Of a DNA stretch of 64,000 nucleotides, positions 1 to 8,108 are shown in pieces. Numbering within the stretch: position 1 is the stretch's first letter; each line of letters begins with the position of its first letter. This DNA is from Alistipes sp. (GTDB lineage Bacteria; Bacteroidota; Bacteroidia; Bacteroidales; Rikenellaceae): contig JAFWYM010000030.1 of the NCBI GenBank assembly GCA_017517705.1, positions 16,111-80,110 of the forward strand. The letters are read 5' to 3'. The translations under genes were made by a program, and so were the position numbers. The notes beneath the pieces were generated by a model. The model worked only from the letters and a program-made list of their open reading frames with translations, did no database searches and was not told where the DNA came from.

Positions 1-3000
1 ATCATTATGTATAATATGACCTTGACCATCTTCATAATGAATATAATAAGCGCACTCTCTTTTTTCAGAGTCAATAAATTCACGTATACCTATAAGTCCA
101 TGAATATTACCATCAATAGTTACATCTTTTTGAGCAACAAGACGTCCGAAATTATCATACCAAGAGATTCGACGTGCAAAACCGTCTTTATTGTTGCATG
201 CTTCCCCCTTTGAATCTATAAATGATACTATTTTTTTGTTTTCCTCATCATAATACTCACAAATTTCACCGCTGTAGCCCCTTTCAAGTTCTTGATATTC
301 GTTTCTATTATTGATGTATGACTGTTCCGTAATACGATTTTTACTGTCTTTCATAGTTTTAATACGAATTCTAAGTTCTCCATTAATATTATACAAAGAT
401 GTGATTTCCTGATTATTATCGTCATATTCCCATGTTGTATAACTATTTCCGTCTGCATCTCCTACTAAATTACCTCTGGCATCTTTAAAATATTCATTCA
501 ACGGTCTTCCCTTATTATCAAATGTTGTTTCCACAATCATACATGGTACTAATCCCAATCCTGGATCAGCTCGATGTGGTCGATGAATTAGTATCTGTTC
601 TTTGCGTGAATTTAAAACTAGCATTCTTTCTAAATGCCCTTGATTGATAATTTCCTTCTCTAGGTGTACATAAACCCAATTATCGTTTGCATGAGGAACA
701 CCTTCTATGTTATAATTGATTTGGACTAAACCTGACGAATTGTTAGTTTCGATAATGAAAGCAACACCGTTGTTGTCTTCAATCATGTTCCCATCTGCAT
801 CTAAATTGATACGTTTGGTTGTTTCAACATCTAAATACTCTACTTTTACGCCGAATACACCGCTATTACTTTTCATTGGTGTACCATCAACATCATAGTA
901 TAATTGCTTAACAACTCTCTGTTTGTCATCTTCCCATGTTCTTACGGCATAGTAGCCATCATTACACTTCTTGAATTGTTTATACTCGTTGATAAATATT
1001 TGCAAAATTGGGAGATCGTCTTCTCCATTCAAAGAGTATTCCAATCCTTCTACATCAAAATCTTCATTTTTACTTATCCCATTTTCAGACAAATAGTATT
1101 CGCGTATAATATGCGTGCCTTCTTTGTTGTAGTCAAATCTTTTTCCTAAGCCAAATAATCCATTCTTATTGTAGTATTTAACACTTTGCAATCTATTCTG
1201 CTCATCATAACTCCATAATTGTATAGAATCATTATTTTCAGAATCAATAATATCGTCGTTTTTGTCTAGAGAGAACAATTCTGTTATTTGTCTTTTCTCA
1301 TTAATCTTTGCGACAATTTTTTTAACACCATCTTTATCCTCAATACATGAACCATGTTCATCAACATTACACATTGTAATAATATTATTGAGAAAATCAA
1401 TCTGGTCAATATTTCCGTATGTACCTGAAGGGGTTTTCCACGGTTCCCCGTTTTGGTCTAGAAAGTAATCCGATGTTGGCAACCCATTGTCATCATACAC
1501 CTTATAATCAGTAACATAACCATCATTGTCCGCCATTAAACCTCCATTGGCATCTATGTTACTTATCTTTATTAGTCTGAACGTATCAATATCATATGTC
1601 ATGCGCTTACCGTATACTCCAGAAACTATTGTTGTGGGCTTTCCATTTTCATCTACAAAATAACGTTCAATTTCATTTCCATTCTTATCAAAAACGGAGT
1701 CATAACCATGGTTCCCGTGTATATGTTTCGCAACTGATAAATTTCCGTTATTTAATATATAGTATCGAACTTTAATAGGATTATCCCTTTCATCGTAATC
1801 TGTTTGTATGACACTATAGCCATCCAACGTGATTATTGGATTGTTCAAATCATCTAGATAAACTCGTTGTACTTCTCTTTGTTTCTTGTCATAATTGATA
1901 TGAATACCACAGTATCCACCCAGTATATAGATAGGTTCATCAAATGACAAACTTCCATCCGAGAGAACTCTTTTTCCCTTAAAGAAGATATCTGAAATCA
2001 AAGCTCCTTCATATTTCAAATCTACCCTATATATACCATCTATCGTCGGCGCATTTTTATCTTCTTTGTAAAAAGACAAAACAATATCTGAATTTTTGAG
2101 CAGGGGATCACTGAATACTTGCTGGTTTACAAATTTGAAATCAGATAAATCTTCAAAATAATCCTCATATGCACGTGTCATCAACTTTACAAATGCTATA
2201 ATTTTATCAACTGGGGTTTGTAAAGTAATGCTATTGATTGTTCTGAGTTCGCCAAAATCCAAAGCGTTATCTATAAGTCTGCGGCCTTTATGAATAAGTA
2301 CATTGCGTTCAGTTGCACGCTTCTTATGATTGTATTCTATATTTCTTGTAGTTCTTTCTCTTTCTCTTTCTTGAAGAAGTTCTTGTTTTTCCTTCTCCTG
2401 ACGCTTACGTTCCAACTCTTGCTCCAAAATTAACTCGCGTTGTTCTTTGCGTTCTTTTACTTCTGGGCAGAGTATGTCATGGATATATTCAATACGTATG
2501 TCATTACCATGATTAAATTGTCGCAATAGTTTACGTTTTTCAATTAGGATATCCAATTCTTTATCTGTAATACCCTGAACAATGAGATCGTTACGTGAAA
2601 CATTATTGCGGCGACCATCGTATGTTAAAAGTAAATTTTCAAGAAGGAAAATCGTTTTTTCAGATAGTATTTCATTTTCTTCTTCGTTTGATTTGATAGA
2701 ATCAATATAAAAATCGTGGATAATATGTCCACTATATTTCTCTACAAGCTCTGACGTTATCTTCTGTTGCTCGTTAGATTTCTTTACATATAGACGACTA
2801 AGGAATAGAGACAAAATAGCAGCATCAACTTCAATCTCTGGGTTCCCATCAAGATCAAAATCTTTGCGCTCTGTTACGTGCTGTATAATCAGCTTTACCA
2901 CTTCATCATCGACAAGACCTTTGCGTGGAAGGCGGATAATATCAGCTGCTTGTTCTTCGTTGATAGGTCGTAAGCCATATCTGTTTTGCTTTAATGATGG

Positions 3001-3789
3001 TATTGCTGCTGAATAATATTCAAACTCCGACAGGAAATCTTCTCTTATTGTAAAAACGAAATGGATATCATTATCTGCCACATATTCGGGTAAACTATTC
3101 TCAACACCCAAATTTAAATCATCAAATATGTTGTTAAAATCCCTCCCTTCATCTACAATTATCTCCTCTTGAGTTTCTGATGAGATTTCAACTTTTTGTT
3201 GAAGTTCATCAGGCATAATATCATTAAGCAAATCTGCTAAATGAGTAAAAAAGTTTTTCTTCTTTTGAACATCATCCTGTAATGTGAATATTTCCTCAAA
3301 TTGATCGAAAATTATTAATAATTTTAGACGATCTCCATTGGCATTATGAAATGTATGTCTGTGGAAATATTCATAAAAACTTTCGGCTTCAGTATCCTTG
3401 CAGAATACAACCTCTCTTATCAGCGATTGGGCATCATTATGGGCATGGTCTCCATTTGTAATGGAAACATCTGTTCCAAAGTCACCTGTTAGAGAATGGA
3501 GAATCGCATTTAATATAGCTTGATTAATTTGGTGTAGATATGAATGCTTCTCCTTATGAGACAATCTTATAAGAACTGGTAAATATCCATTCCTTCTTGC
3601 GGCGGGTAAAATACCGGCATTAAGGATAGAAGATTTTCCAATACCACTTTTTCCATACAATAAAGTATCAGTGTCATTTAATACACATTGAGACAAATCT
3701 CTAATGTCATCATCTCGACCATATAAAATTTCTCCTTCTTTATATGATTCAAGTCCTAACCACGGATTCTTTCGTACAAACTCTTCCAT
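1..3789 (-). CDS. nSTAND-type P-loop NTPase with C-terminal YD-like repeats (partial)
   Basis: This open frame runs uninterrupted from ATG at 3789 to the left edge, so at least 1263 residues are present and the C-terminus is missing. The N-terminus has the nSTAND layout: a 'GRDDDI' lead-in near residue 24, Walker A GKSGIGKSS (46-54) and Walker B-like LLIIFDQFEE (157-166). A basic, Glu/Arg-rich coiled-coil linker follows the ATPase and helical region. The rest is a long array of degenerate units built around a Tyr-Asp pair and an Asn-Gly turn, of the G-Y-x-Y-D-x-x-G-x-P kind, resembling YD/RHS or WG-type repeats. STAND proteins are signalling switches that sense a ligand through repeats and drive an effector. 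The gene starts 4 nt after the SIR2/TIR stop, so the pair is probably co-translated, and I infer a sensor for the TIR effector. Domain class is fairly secure; the ligand is unknown. Confidence 0.85.
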   Translation of the reverse strand, partial: MEEFVRKNPWLGLESYKEGEILYGRDDDIRDLSQCVLNDTDTLLYGKSGIGKSSILNAGILPAARRNGYLPVLIRLSHKEKHSYLHQINQAILNAILHSLTGDFGTDVSITNGDHAHNDAQSLIREVVFCKDTEAESFYEYFHRHTFHNANGDRLKLLIIFDQFEEIFTLQDDVQKKKNFFTHLADLLNDIMPDELQQKVEISSETQEEIIVDEGRDFNNIFDDLNLGVENSLPEYVADNDIHFVFTIREDFLSEFEYYSAAIPSLKQNRYGLRPINEEQAADIIRLPRKGLVDDEVVKLIIQHVTERKDFDLDGNPEIEVDAAILSLFLSRLYVKKSNEQQKITSELVEKYSGHIIHDFYIDSIKSNEEENEILSEKTIFLLENLLLTYDGRRNNVSRNDLIVQGITDKELDILIEKRKLLRQFNHGNDIRIEYIHDILCPEVKERKEQRELILEQELERKRQEKEKQELLQERERERTTRNIEYNHKKRATERNVLIHKGRRLIDNALDFGELRTINSITLQTPVDKIIAFVKLMTRAYEDYFEDLSDFKFVNQQVFSDPLLKNSDIVLSFYKEDKNAPTIDGIYRVDLKYEGALISDIFFKGKRVLSDGSLSFDEPIYILGGYCGIHINYDKKQREVQRVYLDDLNNPIITLDGYSVIQTDYDERDNPIKVRYYILNNGNLSVAKHIHGNHGYDSVFDKNGNEIERYFVDENGKPTTIVSGVYGKRMTYDIDTFRLIKISNIDANGGLMADNDGYVTDYKVYDDNGLPTSDYFLDQNGEPWKTPSGTYGNIDQIDFLNNIITMCNVDEHGSCIEDKDGVKKIVAKINEKRQITELFSLDKNDDIIDSENNDSIQLWSYDEQNRLQSVKYYNKNGLFGLGKRFDYNKEGTHIIREYYLSENGISKNEDFDVEGLEYSLNGEDDLPILQIFINEYKQFKKCNDGYYAVRTWEDDKQRVVKQLYYDVDGTPMKSNSGVFGVKVEYLDVETTKRINLDADGNMIEDNNGVAFIIETNNSSGLVQINYNIEGVPHANDNWVYVHLEKEIINQGHLERMLVLNSRKEQILIHRPHRADPGLGLVPCMIVETTFDNKGRPLNEYFKDARGNLVGDADGNSYTTWEYDDNNQEITSLYNINGELRIRIKTMKDSKNRITEQSYINNRNEYQELERGYSGEICEYYDEENKKIVSFIDSKGEACNNKDGFARRISWYDNFGRLVAQKDVTIDGNIHGLIGIREFIDSEKRECAYYIHYEDGQGHIIHND

Positions 3790-3793
3790 ATCC

Positions 3794-5152
3794 TTAATCT
3801 TGATTCATTTTATGAATAATCTTTTCTACTACGATTTCAACGCCATCTTCAGTTGAGTAGAAAATAGCATTATGCTGTTGCATCCTTTCTGGGATAGCGG
3901 CTTTATAAAAATCAAAGTTGCTATCCGCCAATGGTATAATATATGTGCGCCCCATACTTATAGCGACCTCTATTGCTGTATCCCATTCATTTCTATAAAC
4001 ATGTGACTCTCGTTTCTCTTTTTCGATATTAGGAGTTAATATGGGAACGAAATATTTAGCTGTTTTAATTGCTTTTCGAATTTCATCCATAAAAAGTCCA
4101 CCATCTGTAAGATTGTATTTGTCATACCAGACTCGTTTTCCTTGATCAGTCAAAGCTTTATATAATTGTTCTGCAACTTGTGTGTCCGAGCGAGAATATG
4201 AGATAAATACATCCATATTCTCTTCGGGCTTGTTGAATTTGGTGGCTTCATTTTCCTTCAACTTCTTGTCTAAACGGACTAAAATTTGATCAATTACATC
4301 GGAAGTGTTTTGCTTTGTAAAGGTTTCGGTACGTTCCAAGAAGTTAATTAATGACTCGTCCAATGTGTCATAGGCCAACATTCCGTGACCTAAATCTGGT
4401 TTTCGCATTGAATACCAAATAAATCTAAACAACCAATCACTGTATGTATTGCCTAACATTAGTAGATATTTATCTTTAAGTTCGTTACATAGATTTTTCG
4501 GGCGCGCTTTGTTGTCGTTCGAAAGCCAAGAAGAAACGAAATCTAATAAATCAATATCAGTCAAAACATATTTATGAGCACCGGCACCAACCTTTCCAAA
4601 CATATAATATATTGTAGGTTTCCTTAAGTCTGCTCCATTTTTAATATCACTATTTTCAGAAGGATTGTTGTTAAACTTCATAACTCTCAACTCGTCCTTC
4701 CAAATATTTTGCATCGCTTGTTCAATTACAGGAGTAAAACTAGTCGTGATGATAAACGGGAATTGTTTAATAGACAGCAGTCTGCGTAAACGTTCCGATG
4801 CGGGGAAGCGTTTAGCTGCAAAAATTTTATCAACTTGATAATATATGTTATCAAGTTTAAACTTATTTTTATATTCGGGAGCATATACTAGTTCGGAAAA
4901 GCTGTTTACTTGTTTACTGACCCCAAAAGTTTTGGCAAGTCCATCCATTATGAATTTGTGCAGATTATAACTATTATCAATTAACAAATCGGCACCAATC
5001 ACAGGGATAACATTACCATCTATTATTTGCTGTATAAGTTTATCCCACAGAGGCTCGTCATTATTGTTGTCAAAGATGTTTGAATCAATGATATCATCGA
5101 ACGAAAAATCCATCATGTCTTTATTTGGTGTATCTTGACTAAGTTTTTCCAT
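3794..5152 (-). CDS. SIR2-like/TIR fusion protein, probable NADase effector
   Basis: The protein has 452 residues. Residues 35-260 match the SIR2-like fold of defence proteins: a GNVIPVIGAD nucleotide-loop motif (46-55), a beta-strand motif FIITTSFT (133-140) and LMLGNTYSDW (231-240). The expected active-site Asn (usual TTNYD) and His (usual LHG) are replaced, reading TTSFT and YMFG, so this domain is probably inactive. Residues 313-450 are a TIR domain starting DVFISYSRSD, with a YRNEWD segment whose Glu389 sits where the catalytic Glu of NAD-cleaving TIRs lies. The fusion of a dead SIR2 with an intact TIR, next to an nSTAND NTPase, resembles abortive-infection systems that deplete NAD. Activity and anti-phage role are inference; the domain calls are strong. 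Confidence 0.85.
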   Translation of the reverse strand: MEKLSQDTPNKDMMDFSFDDIIDSNIFDNNNDEPLWDKLIQQIIDGNVIPVIGADLLIDNSYNLHKFIMDGLAKTFGVSKQVNSFSELVYAPEYKNKFKLDNIYYQVDKIFAAKRFPASERLRRLLSIKQFPFIITTSFTPVIEQAMQNIWKDELRVMKFNNNPSENSDIKNGADLRKPTIYYMFGKVGAGAHKYVLTDIDLLDFVSSWLSNDNKARPKNLCNELKDKYLLMLGNTYSDWLFRFIWYSMRKPDLGHGMLAYDTLDESLINFLERTETFTKQNTSDVIDQILVRLDKKLKENEATKFNKPEENMDVFISYSRSDTQVAEQLYKALTDQGKRVWYDKYNLTDGGLFMDEIRKAIKTAKYFVPILTPNIEKEKRESHVYRNEWDTAIEVAISMGRTYIIPLADSNFDFYKAAIPERMQQHNAIFYSTEDGVEIVVEKIIHKMNQD

Positions 5153-5174
5153 ATATGTATATTTTGATTATTCC

Positions 5175-5333
5175 TTAAACATAAATTATCTCAAAAGACA
5201 TTTCAATTGTGCTTAATAATTTTCCCAATAGCACTATATCCCTACCAATGTAGATCTTTAATTCTCCATTTACTAACAACTCATTATCTATCATCCATTT
5301 TTCATTCTTGGCAAAGAATTGAAGAAGAATCAT
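5175..5333 (-). CDS. Small ORF in frame with the preceding gene's stop; hypothetical
   Basis: A 52-codon frame starts at ATG 5333 and ends at TAA 5175. The same frame is open upstream without interruption to the TAA (5361-5363) that ends the preceding gene, giving 61 sense codons after that stop. The predicted peptide has a normal acidic, basic and aliphatic mix and ends 22 nt before the SIR2/TIR start. It could be an independent small protein, or the severed C-terminus of the 246-residue upstream protein. I do not recognise a family. No clear ribosome binding site is seen, which is common in this phylum. Confidence 0.35.
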   Translation of the reverse strand: MILLQFFAKNEKWMIDNELLVNGELKIYIGRDIVLLGKLLSTIEMSFEIIYV

Positions 5334-5360
5334 ATGGAAAGCGTGTTCTGCTGTAATGTT

Positions 5361-6101
5361 TTATACATTGCGGTAGTAGAAATCCGTCGGTACAAGACGA
5401 TTGTATTCCTTGTCCCATTCTTCATTAGACTCGCAATCGACGATTGATGACTTTATCTCTTGAGCATATTGTGATAGACCGTTGAAGTTTGAGTGTAAAC
5501 GCTCGAAAGTGTCATTGTTGGCAATGCAACCATATACTTCTTTGAGTTTAGCGTAGAGCATATTCTCGCAAGATACTCGAACATACTCAACCAATGCGCT
5601 ACGATACTCAATAATATCATCTATGTTGTTTCCTTGAATGCGTTCGAGCAAGATGTTTTCCTTTGCTTTATTGAACTTTTCAAATATCTCATTTTCCGAA
5701 ATTGGGACAGTATAGAAATTCCCATAACTTCTTGATGAATTTTTTACTCTTTCAACAAGTAGTTTAATCGCTTCCTGCATATTCACAATACCATTACTCC
5801 AAGTTTGAAGTTCTACGCTTCTCTCTATTTTAGAGATAATGGCAGTTGTAATTTCATCTGTTGAATGGTTATCCAAATAGTTTTGATATTCAGCTATAAT
5901 TCTATCTTTAAGGTCATAACCCAACTCTTGTGACAGTTCATTGGATAGCTTACCCTCAGCTTTTACTTTCTCAAATGAAAGATGCTTATTACAAAAAGAT
6001 TCTATCTCTTGCTTACCTTGACCAATCAACCAATTAAGGTCAATTACACTATATAACTTTTCTGCTATTTCTTTAGCAGGAAGAGAGTCTTCCTGCAGCA
6101 A
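5361..6101 (-). CDS. Hypothetical helical protein with disrupted 5' end
   Basis: About 246 residues are open, predicted mostly alpha-helical and rich in Glu, Lys and Asn, with no recognised motif, signal peptide or membrane segment. The first usable start in this frame is TTG at 6101. An ATG at 6157, 2 nt after the stop of the upstream zinc-ribbon gene, begins a frame (MDKKEYLKNRFKR...) that terminates after 28 codons. The downstream frame is already open from 6122. The two frames would join naturally by a one-base shift between about 6122 and 6101, so the real gene probably starts at 6157 and is broken here by a mutation, a sequencing error or recoding. It lies between a zinc-ribbon membrane protein and the SIR2/TIR effector. 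Function unknown. Confidence 0.6.
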   Translation of the reverse strand: MLQEDSLPAKEIAEKLYSVIDLNWLIGQGKQEIESFCNKHLSFEKVKAEGKLSNELSQELGYDLKDRIIAEYQNYLDNHSTDEITTAIISKIERSVELQTWSNGIVNMQEAIKLLVERVKNSSRSYGNFYTVPISENEIFEKFNKAKENILLERIQGNNIDDIIEYRSALVEYVRVSCENMLYAKLKEVYGCIANNDTFERLHSNFNGLSQYAQEIKSSIVDCESNEEWDKEYNRLVPTDFYYRNV

Positions 6102-6159
6102 GCTATGTGCAAGAAGTCTCTCTTAAATCTGTTTTTCAGATATTCCTTTTTATCCATAA

Positions 6160-6666
6160 TTATAGAGGTCTGCCACAGCCTGAGCAGAAGTTTGCAGATT
6201 CAGCATTCTGAGTACCACATCCTGTACAGAACTTGCTACCATTAGAAGTAGTAGCGCCTGCACCATTATTGTTATTCATATAAACTACGTCCTTTGCAAT
6301 GTCCAAAGCCTTATCATCAAGCTTTGACTGTTCTACCATGCCCCAAATCTGAGTAATGAGAACAGGCCAGAAGAAAAGCATCGAAATCACAGTAGGAATT
6401 GCCTGCTGTCCCCAAATACCAACACCGGCTTCAAAGTGGATGTTGCTACCTTGAGGAAGTAAGGTAACTTTCAATGCGGTTTTCATACCCAGTACAGCCT
6501 TGAATACGCCGCCCTTTGTGATAGAAATGTCGTAACCACCGCTGCTCAAAGCATCCATAGCCACTTCGTAGCCATCGTTCTGAAACTCCTCCTGAATACG
6601 GTTTGCAATAGTAGGTATCAAAGATGTTGAACCGTATAATATCTTTTTAGTGCTAAAAGTTGCCAT
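6160..6666 (-). CDS. Membrane-associated protein with C-terminal zinc ribbon
   Basis: The protein has 168 residues. The N-terminal 90 residues look like a small alpha/beta domain. A hydrophobic stretch around residues 88-110 (IPTVISMLFFWPVLI) is a probable membrane segment. After an Asn/Gly-rich linker, the last 25 residues form a double CxxC zinc ribbon (FCTGCG ... FCSGCG). Such ribbons at a terminus are common in small bacterial signalling and stress proteins, but the sequence gives no specific reaction. The gene starts 5 nt after the stop of the 85-residue gene. It is one of several zinc-ribbon proteins in this operon, which suggests a shared assembly or partner. Confidence 0.75.
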   Translation of the reverse strand: MATFSTKKILYGSTSLIPTIANRIQEEFQNDGYEVAMDALSSGGYDISITKGGVFKAVLGMKTALKVTLLPQGSNIHFEAGVGIWGQQAIPTVISMLFFWPVLITQIWGMVEQSKLDDKALDIAKDVVYMNNNNGAGATTSNGSKFCTGCGTQNAESANFCSGCGRPL

Positions 6667-6671
6667 AGTTC

Positions 6672-6929
6672 TTATTTGTTAATGTTTTGAATAGAATGAA
6701 AATTGTACACTGCGTACAACACGCTTGACTCTACAAGCAAATTTTTGATCTCTGCAAGTTGCTCTTCATTGTATTTTGCCTCCATATCGTGAAGCATTGC
6801 TACAACCTTATCAGACTGTGCCTTAATCTCCTCTTCGGTGATTACTCCATCTTCCATTATAGTCTTGAAAGATACATTGTTGGCGACCATTTCGTCAATG
6901 TTCAAGATTCCTTCTTCGTTGAAAAACAT
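6672..6929 (-). CDS. Small acidic hypothetical protein
   Basis: The 85-residue protein is acidic and helical, with a segment EDGVITEEEI near residue 26. That segment resembles the DG-I-T-E-E-E turn of SHOCT-like or EF-hand-like modules, but the match is too short to assign a family. There is no signal peptide or transmembrane segment. It sits in the run of small genes between the M48 protease and the SIR2/TIR gene, 5 nt before the zinc-ribbon membrane protein. The start is the first ATG in the frame, and the tight spacing supports a real gene. Function unknown. Confidence 0.6.
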   Translation of the reverse strand: MFFNEEGILNIDEMVANNVSFKTIMEDGVITEEEIKAQSDKVVAMLHDMEAKYNEEQLAEIKNLLVESSVLYAVYNFHSIQNINK

Positions 6930-6967
6930 AACTCTAAAATTTAAGTACCAATTTATCGTGCAAATAG

Positions 6968-7198
6968 TTAAAAAACATCTATTTCGAATTTTCGTCTACA
7001 GCTATCATTCAAGCAAATATATTTCTTTGTTTTGCATATACTTTCATGAACATTCTTCGCAGGATATTTTGCATCACCCCTCATAAATGGGGATAATAAT
7101 GTAGCTGTTATACCACTTGCGGCACCAGCAATAATTCGCTTGCCCAAGTTTAGGCTTTTAATATCTTTACTACCACAATACGGACATTTTGTTGCCAT
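6968..7198 (-). CDS. Small zinc-ribbon protein
   Basis: I take the start as the ATG at 7198, which gives 76 residues starting MATKCPYCGSKDIK, because a CPYCG knuckle immediately after the initiator is typical of this protein type. An upstream in-frame start at 7234 would overlap the M48 gene. A second Cys pair lies near the C-terminus in ICLNDSCRRKF, completing a likely zinc site. The middle contains a Gly/Ala-rich hydrophobic stretch (GAASGITATLLSPF) that could be a short membrane or packing helix. It starts 19 nt after the M48 stop. Exact role unknown. Confidence 0.65.
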   Translation of the reverse strand: MATKCPYCGSKDIKSLNLGKRIIAGAASGITATLLSPFMRGDAKYPAKNVHESICKTKKYICLNDSCRRKFEIDVF

Positions 7199-7217
7199 AC
7201 TCACCTTATTTTTTAGT

Positions 7218-8096
7218 TTACTGTTTTGTTCCACAATGCTTGCAATAAGCCCAATCAGCGCATACAGCTTTATTGCATTTAGGACATCTCTTGCCAGATG
7301 CTTCTGCTTTCAGATTCTGCATTAGATTCTTATACTGCGGGCTTTCTCCCCATTTGAGGATTTCGCGAACTCGAACTGCACTGAATGGATGGGATTGACC
7401 GATTATGATAGAGAGTTGCAATGCTTTGTTCCACAAGCCATCATTCTTTATCTTCTCGTATTTATCTGCTTGCAGCGCCCATTCTTGCATGTTCAAATTG
7501 CTTGTTATAGACTTCGGGCCACCTGATAAGCGAGCCATCGAGCGAGCAACAATCTCGGGTGAGGTTATGATACTACCACATCTATCGCAAGATAACTCAC
7601 TCTTTCTGTACCAATACAAGATTGCGTACTGAATTGGAACTGTAAGTGAACCTAAAATTCCCATGGCATCAGCACCACTGAGTATATACTGGGCAATGCT
7701 ATGATATAGCACATGGCGACAAAGAATATGACCACATTCGTGTGCAATTACAGCATCCAACTCTTCATCATTGAGTAATTCAACCAATCCCGATGTGATA
7801 GTGATGAAAATCTTAGTATCACCAAAAGTCCATGCATTTGGTACAGGATCCATTTGTAAGTAGAACTCAGGCTCAGGGATACCTAACTTCTCACAGATTG
7901 GAGGGAGGTGATTGTAAAGTTTGGGTAATTGAGTAGGAGAAAGGCGAATAGCTGTCGCCATATTCATACCATACCGCAATTGTTCAAATCCCAGAGCCAT
8001 TATCTTCTTGACAAGAGCTGGGAATCCTGGGATACTTTCCAACTGACGCAATGCTGCTGCGTCCTCTGAATGAATAAATTCTGCTGGTTTAATCAT
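7218..8096 (-). CDS. M48-family metalloprotease with C-terminal zinc ribbon
   Basis: The 292-residue protein has the zinc-protease motif AHECGHILCRH, with HExxH at residues 119-123, and a downstream KSELSCDR segment whose Glu167 fits the third zinc ligand of the M48 (HtpX/Ste24-like) family. Hydrophobic segments around 135-162 are weak for true membrane spans. The C-terminus carries an extra treble of CxxC motifs (RCPKCNK ... YCKHCG) not found in housekeeping HtpX. It starts 12 nt after the TIR-LRR stop, so it is part of the island operon and is unlikely to be the cell's normal HtpX. A protease beside TIR and STAND proteins could act as an effector or as a processing enzyme; that is inference. 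Confidence 0.85.
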   Translation of the reverse strand: MIKPAEFIHSEDAAALRQLESIPGFPALVKKIMALGFEQLRYGMNMATAIRLSPTQLPKLYNHLPPICEKLGIPEPEFYLQMDPVPNAWTFGDTKIFITITSGLVELLNDEELDAVIAHECGHILCRHVLYHSIAQYILSGADAMGILGSLTVPIQYAILYWYRKSELSCDRCGSIITSPEIVARSMARLSGGPKSITSNLNMQEWALQADKYEKIKNDGLWNKALQLSIIIGQSHPFSAVRVREILKWGESPQYKNLMQNLKAEASGKRCPKCNKAVCADWAYCKHCGTKQ

Positions 8097-8108
8097 AATA
8101 CAAAATCC

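Noticed and set aside
7218-8096. Housekeeping HtpX as identity of the M48 gene
   Set aside because: It lacks clear membrane helices before the HExxH, has an extra zinc ribbon and sits inside the island operon.
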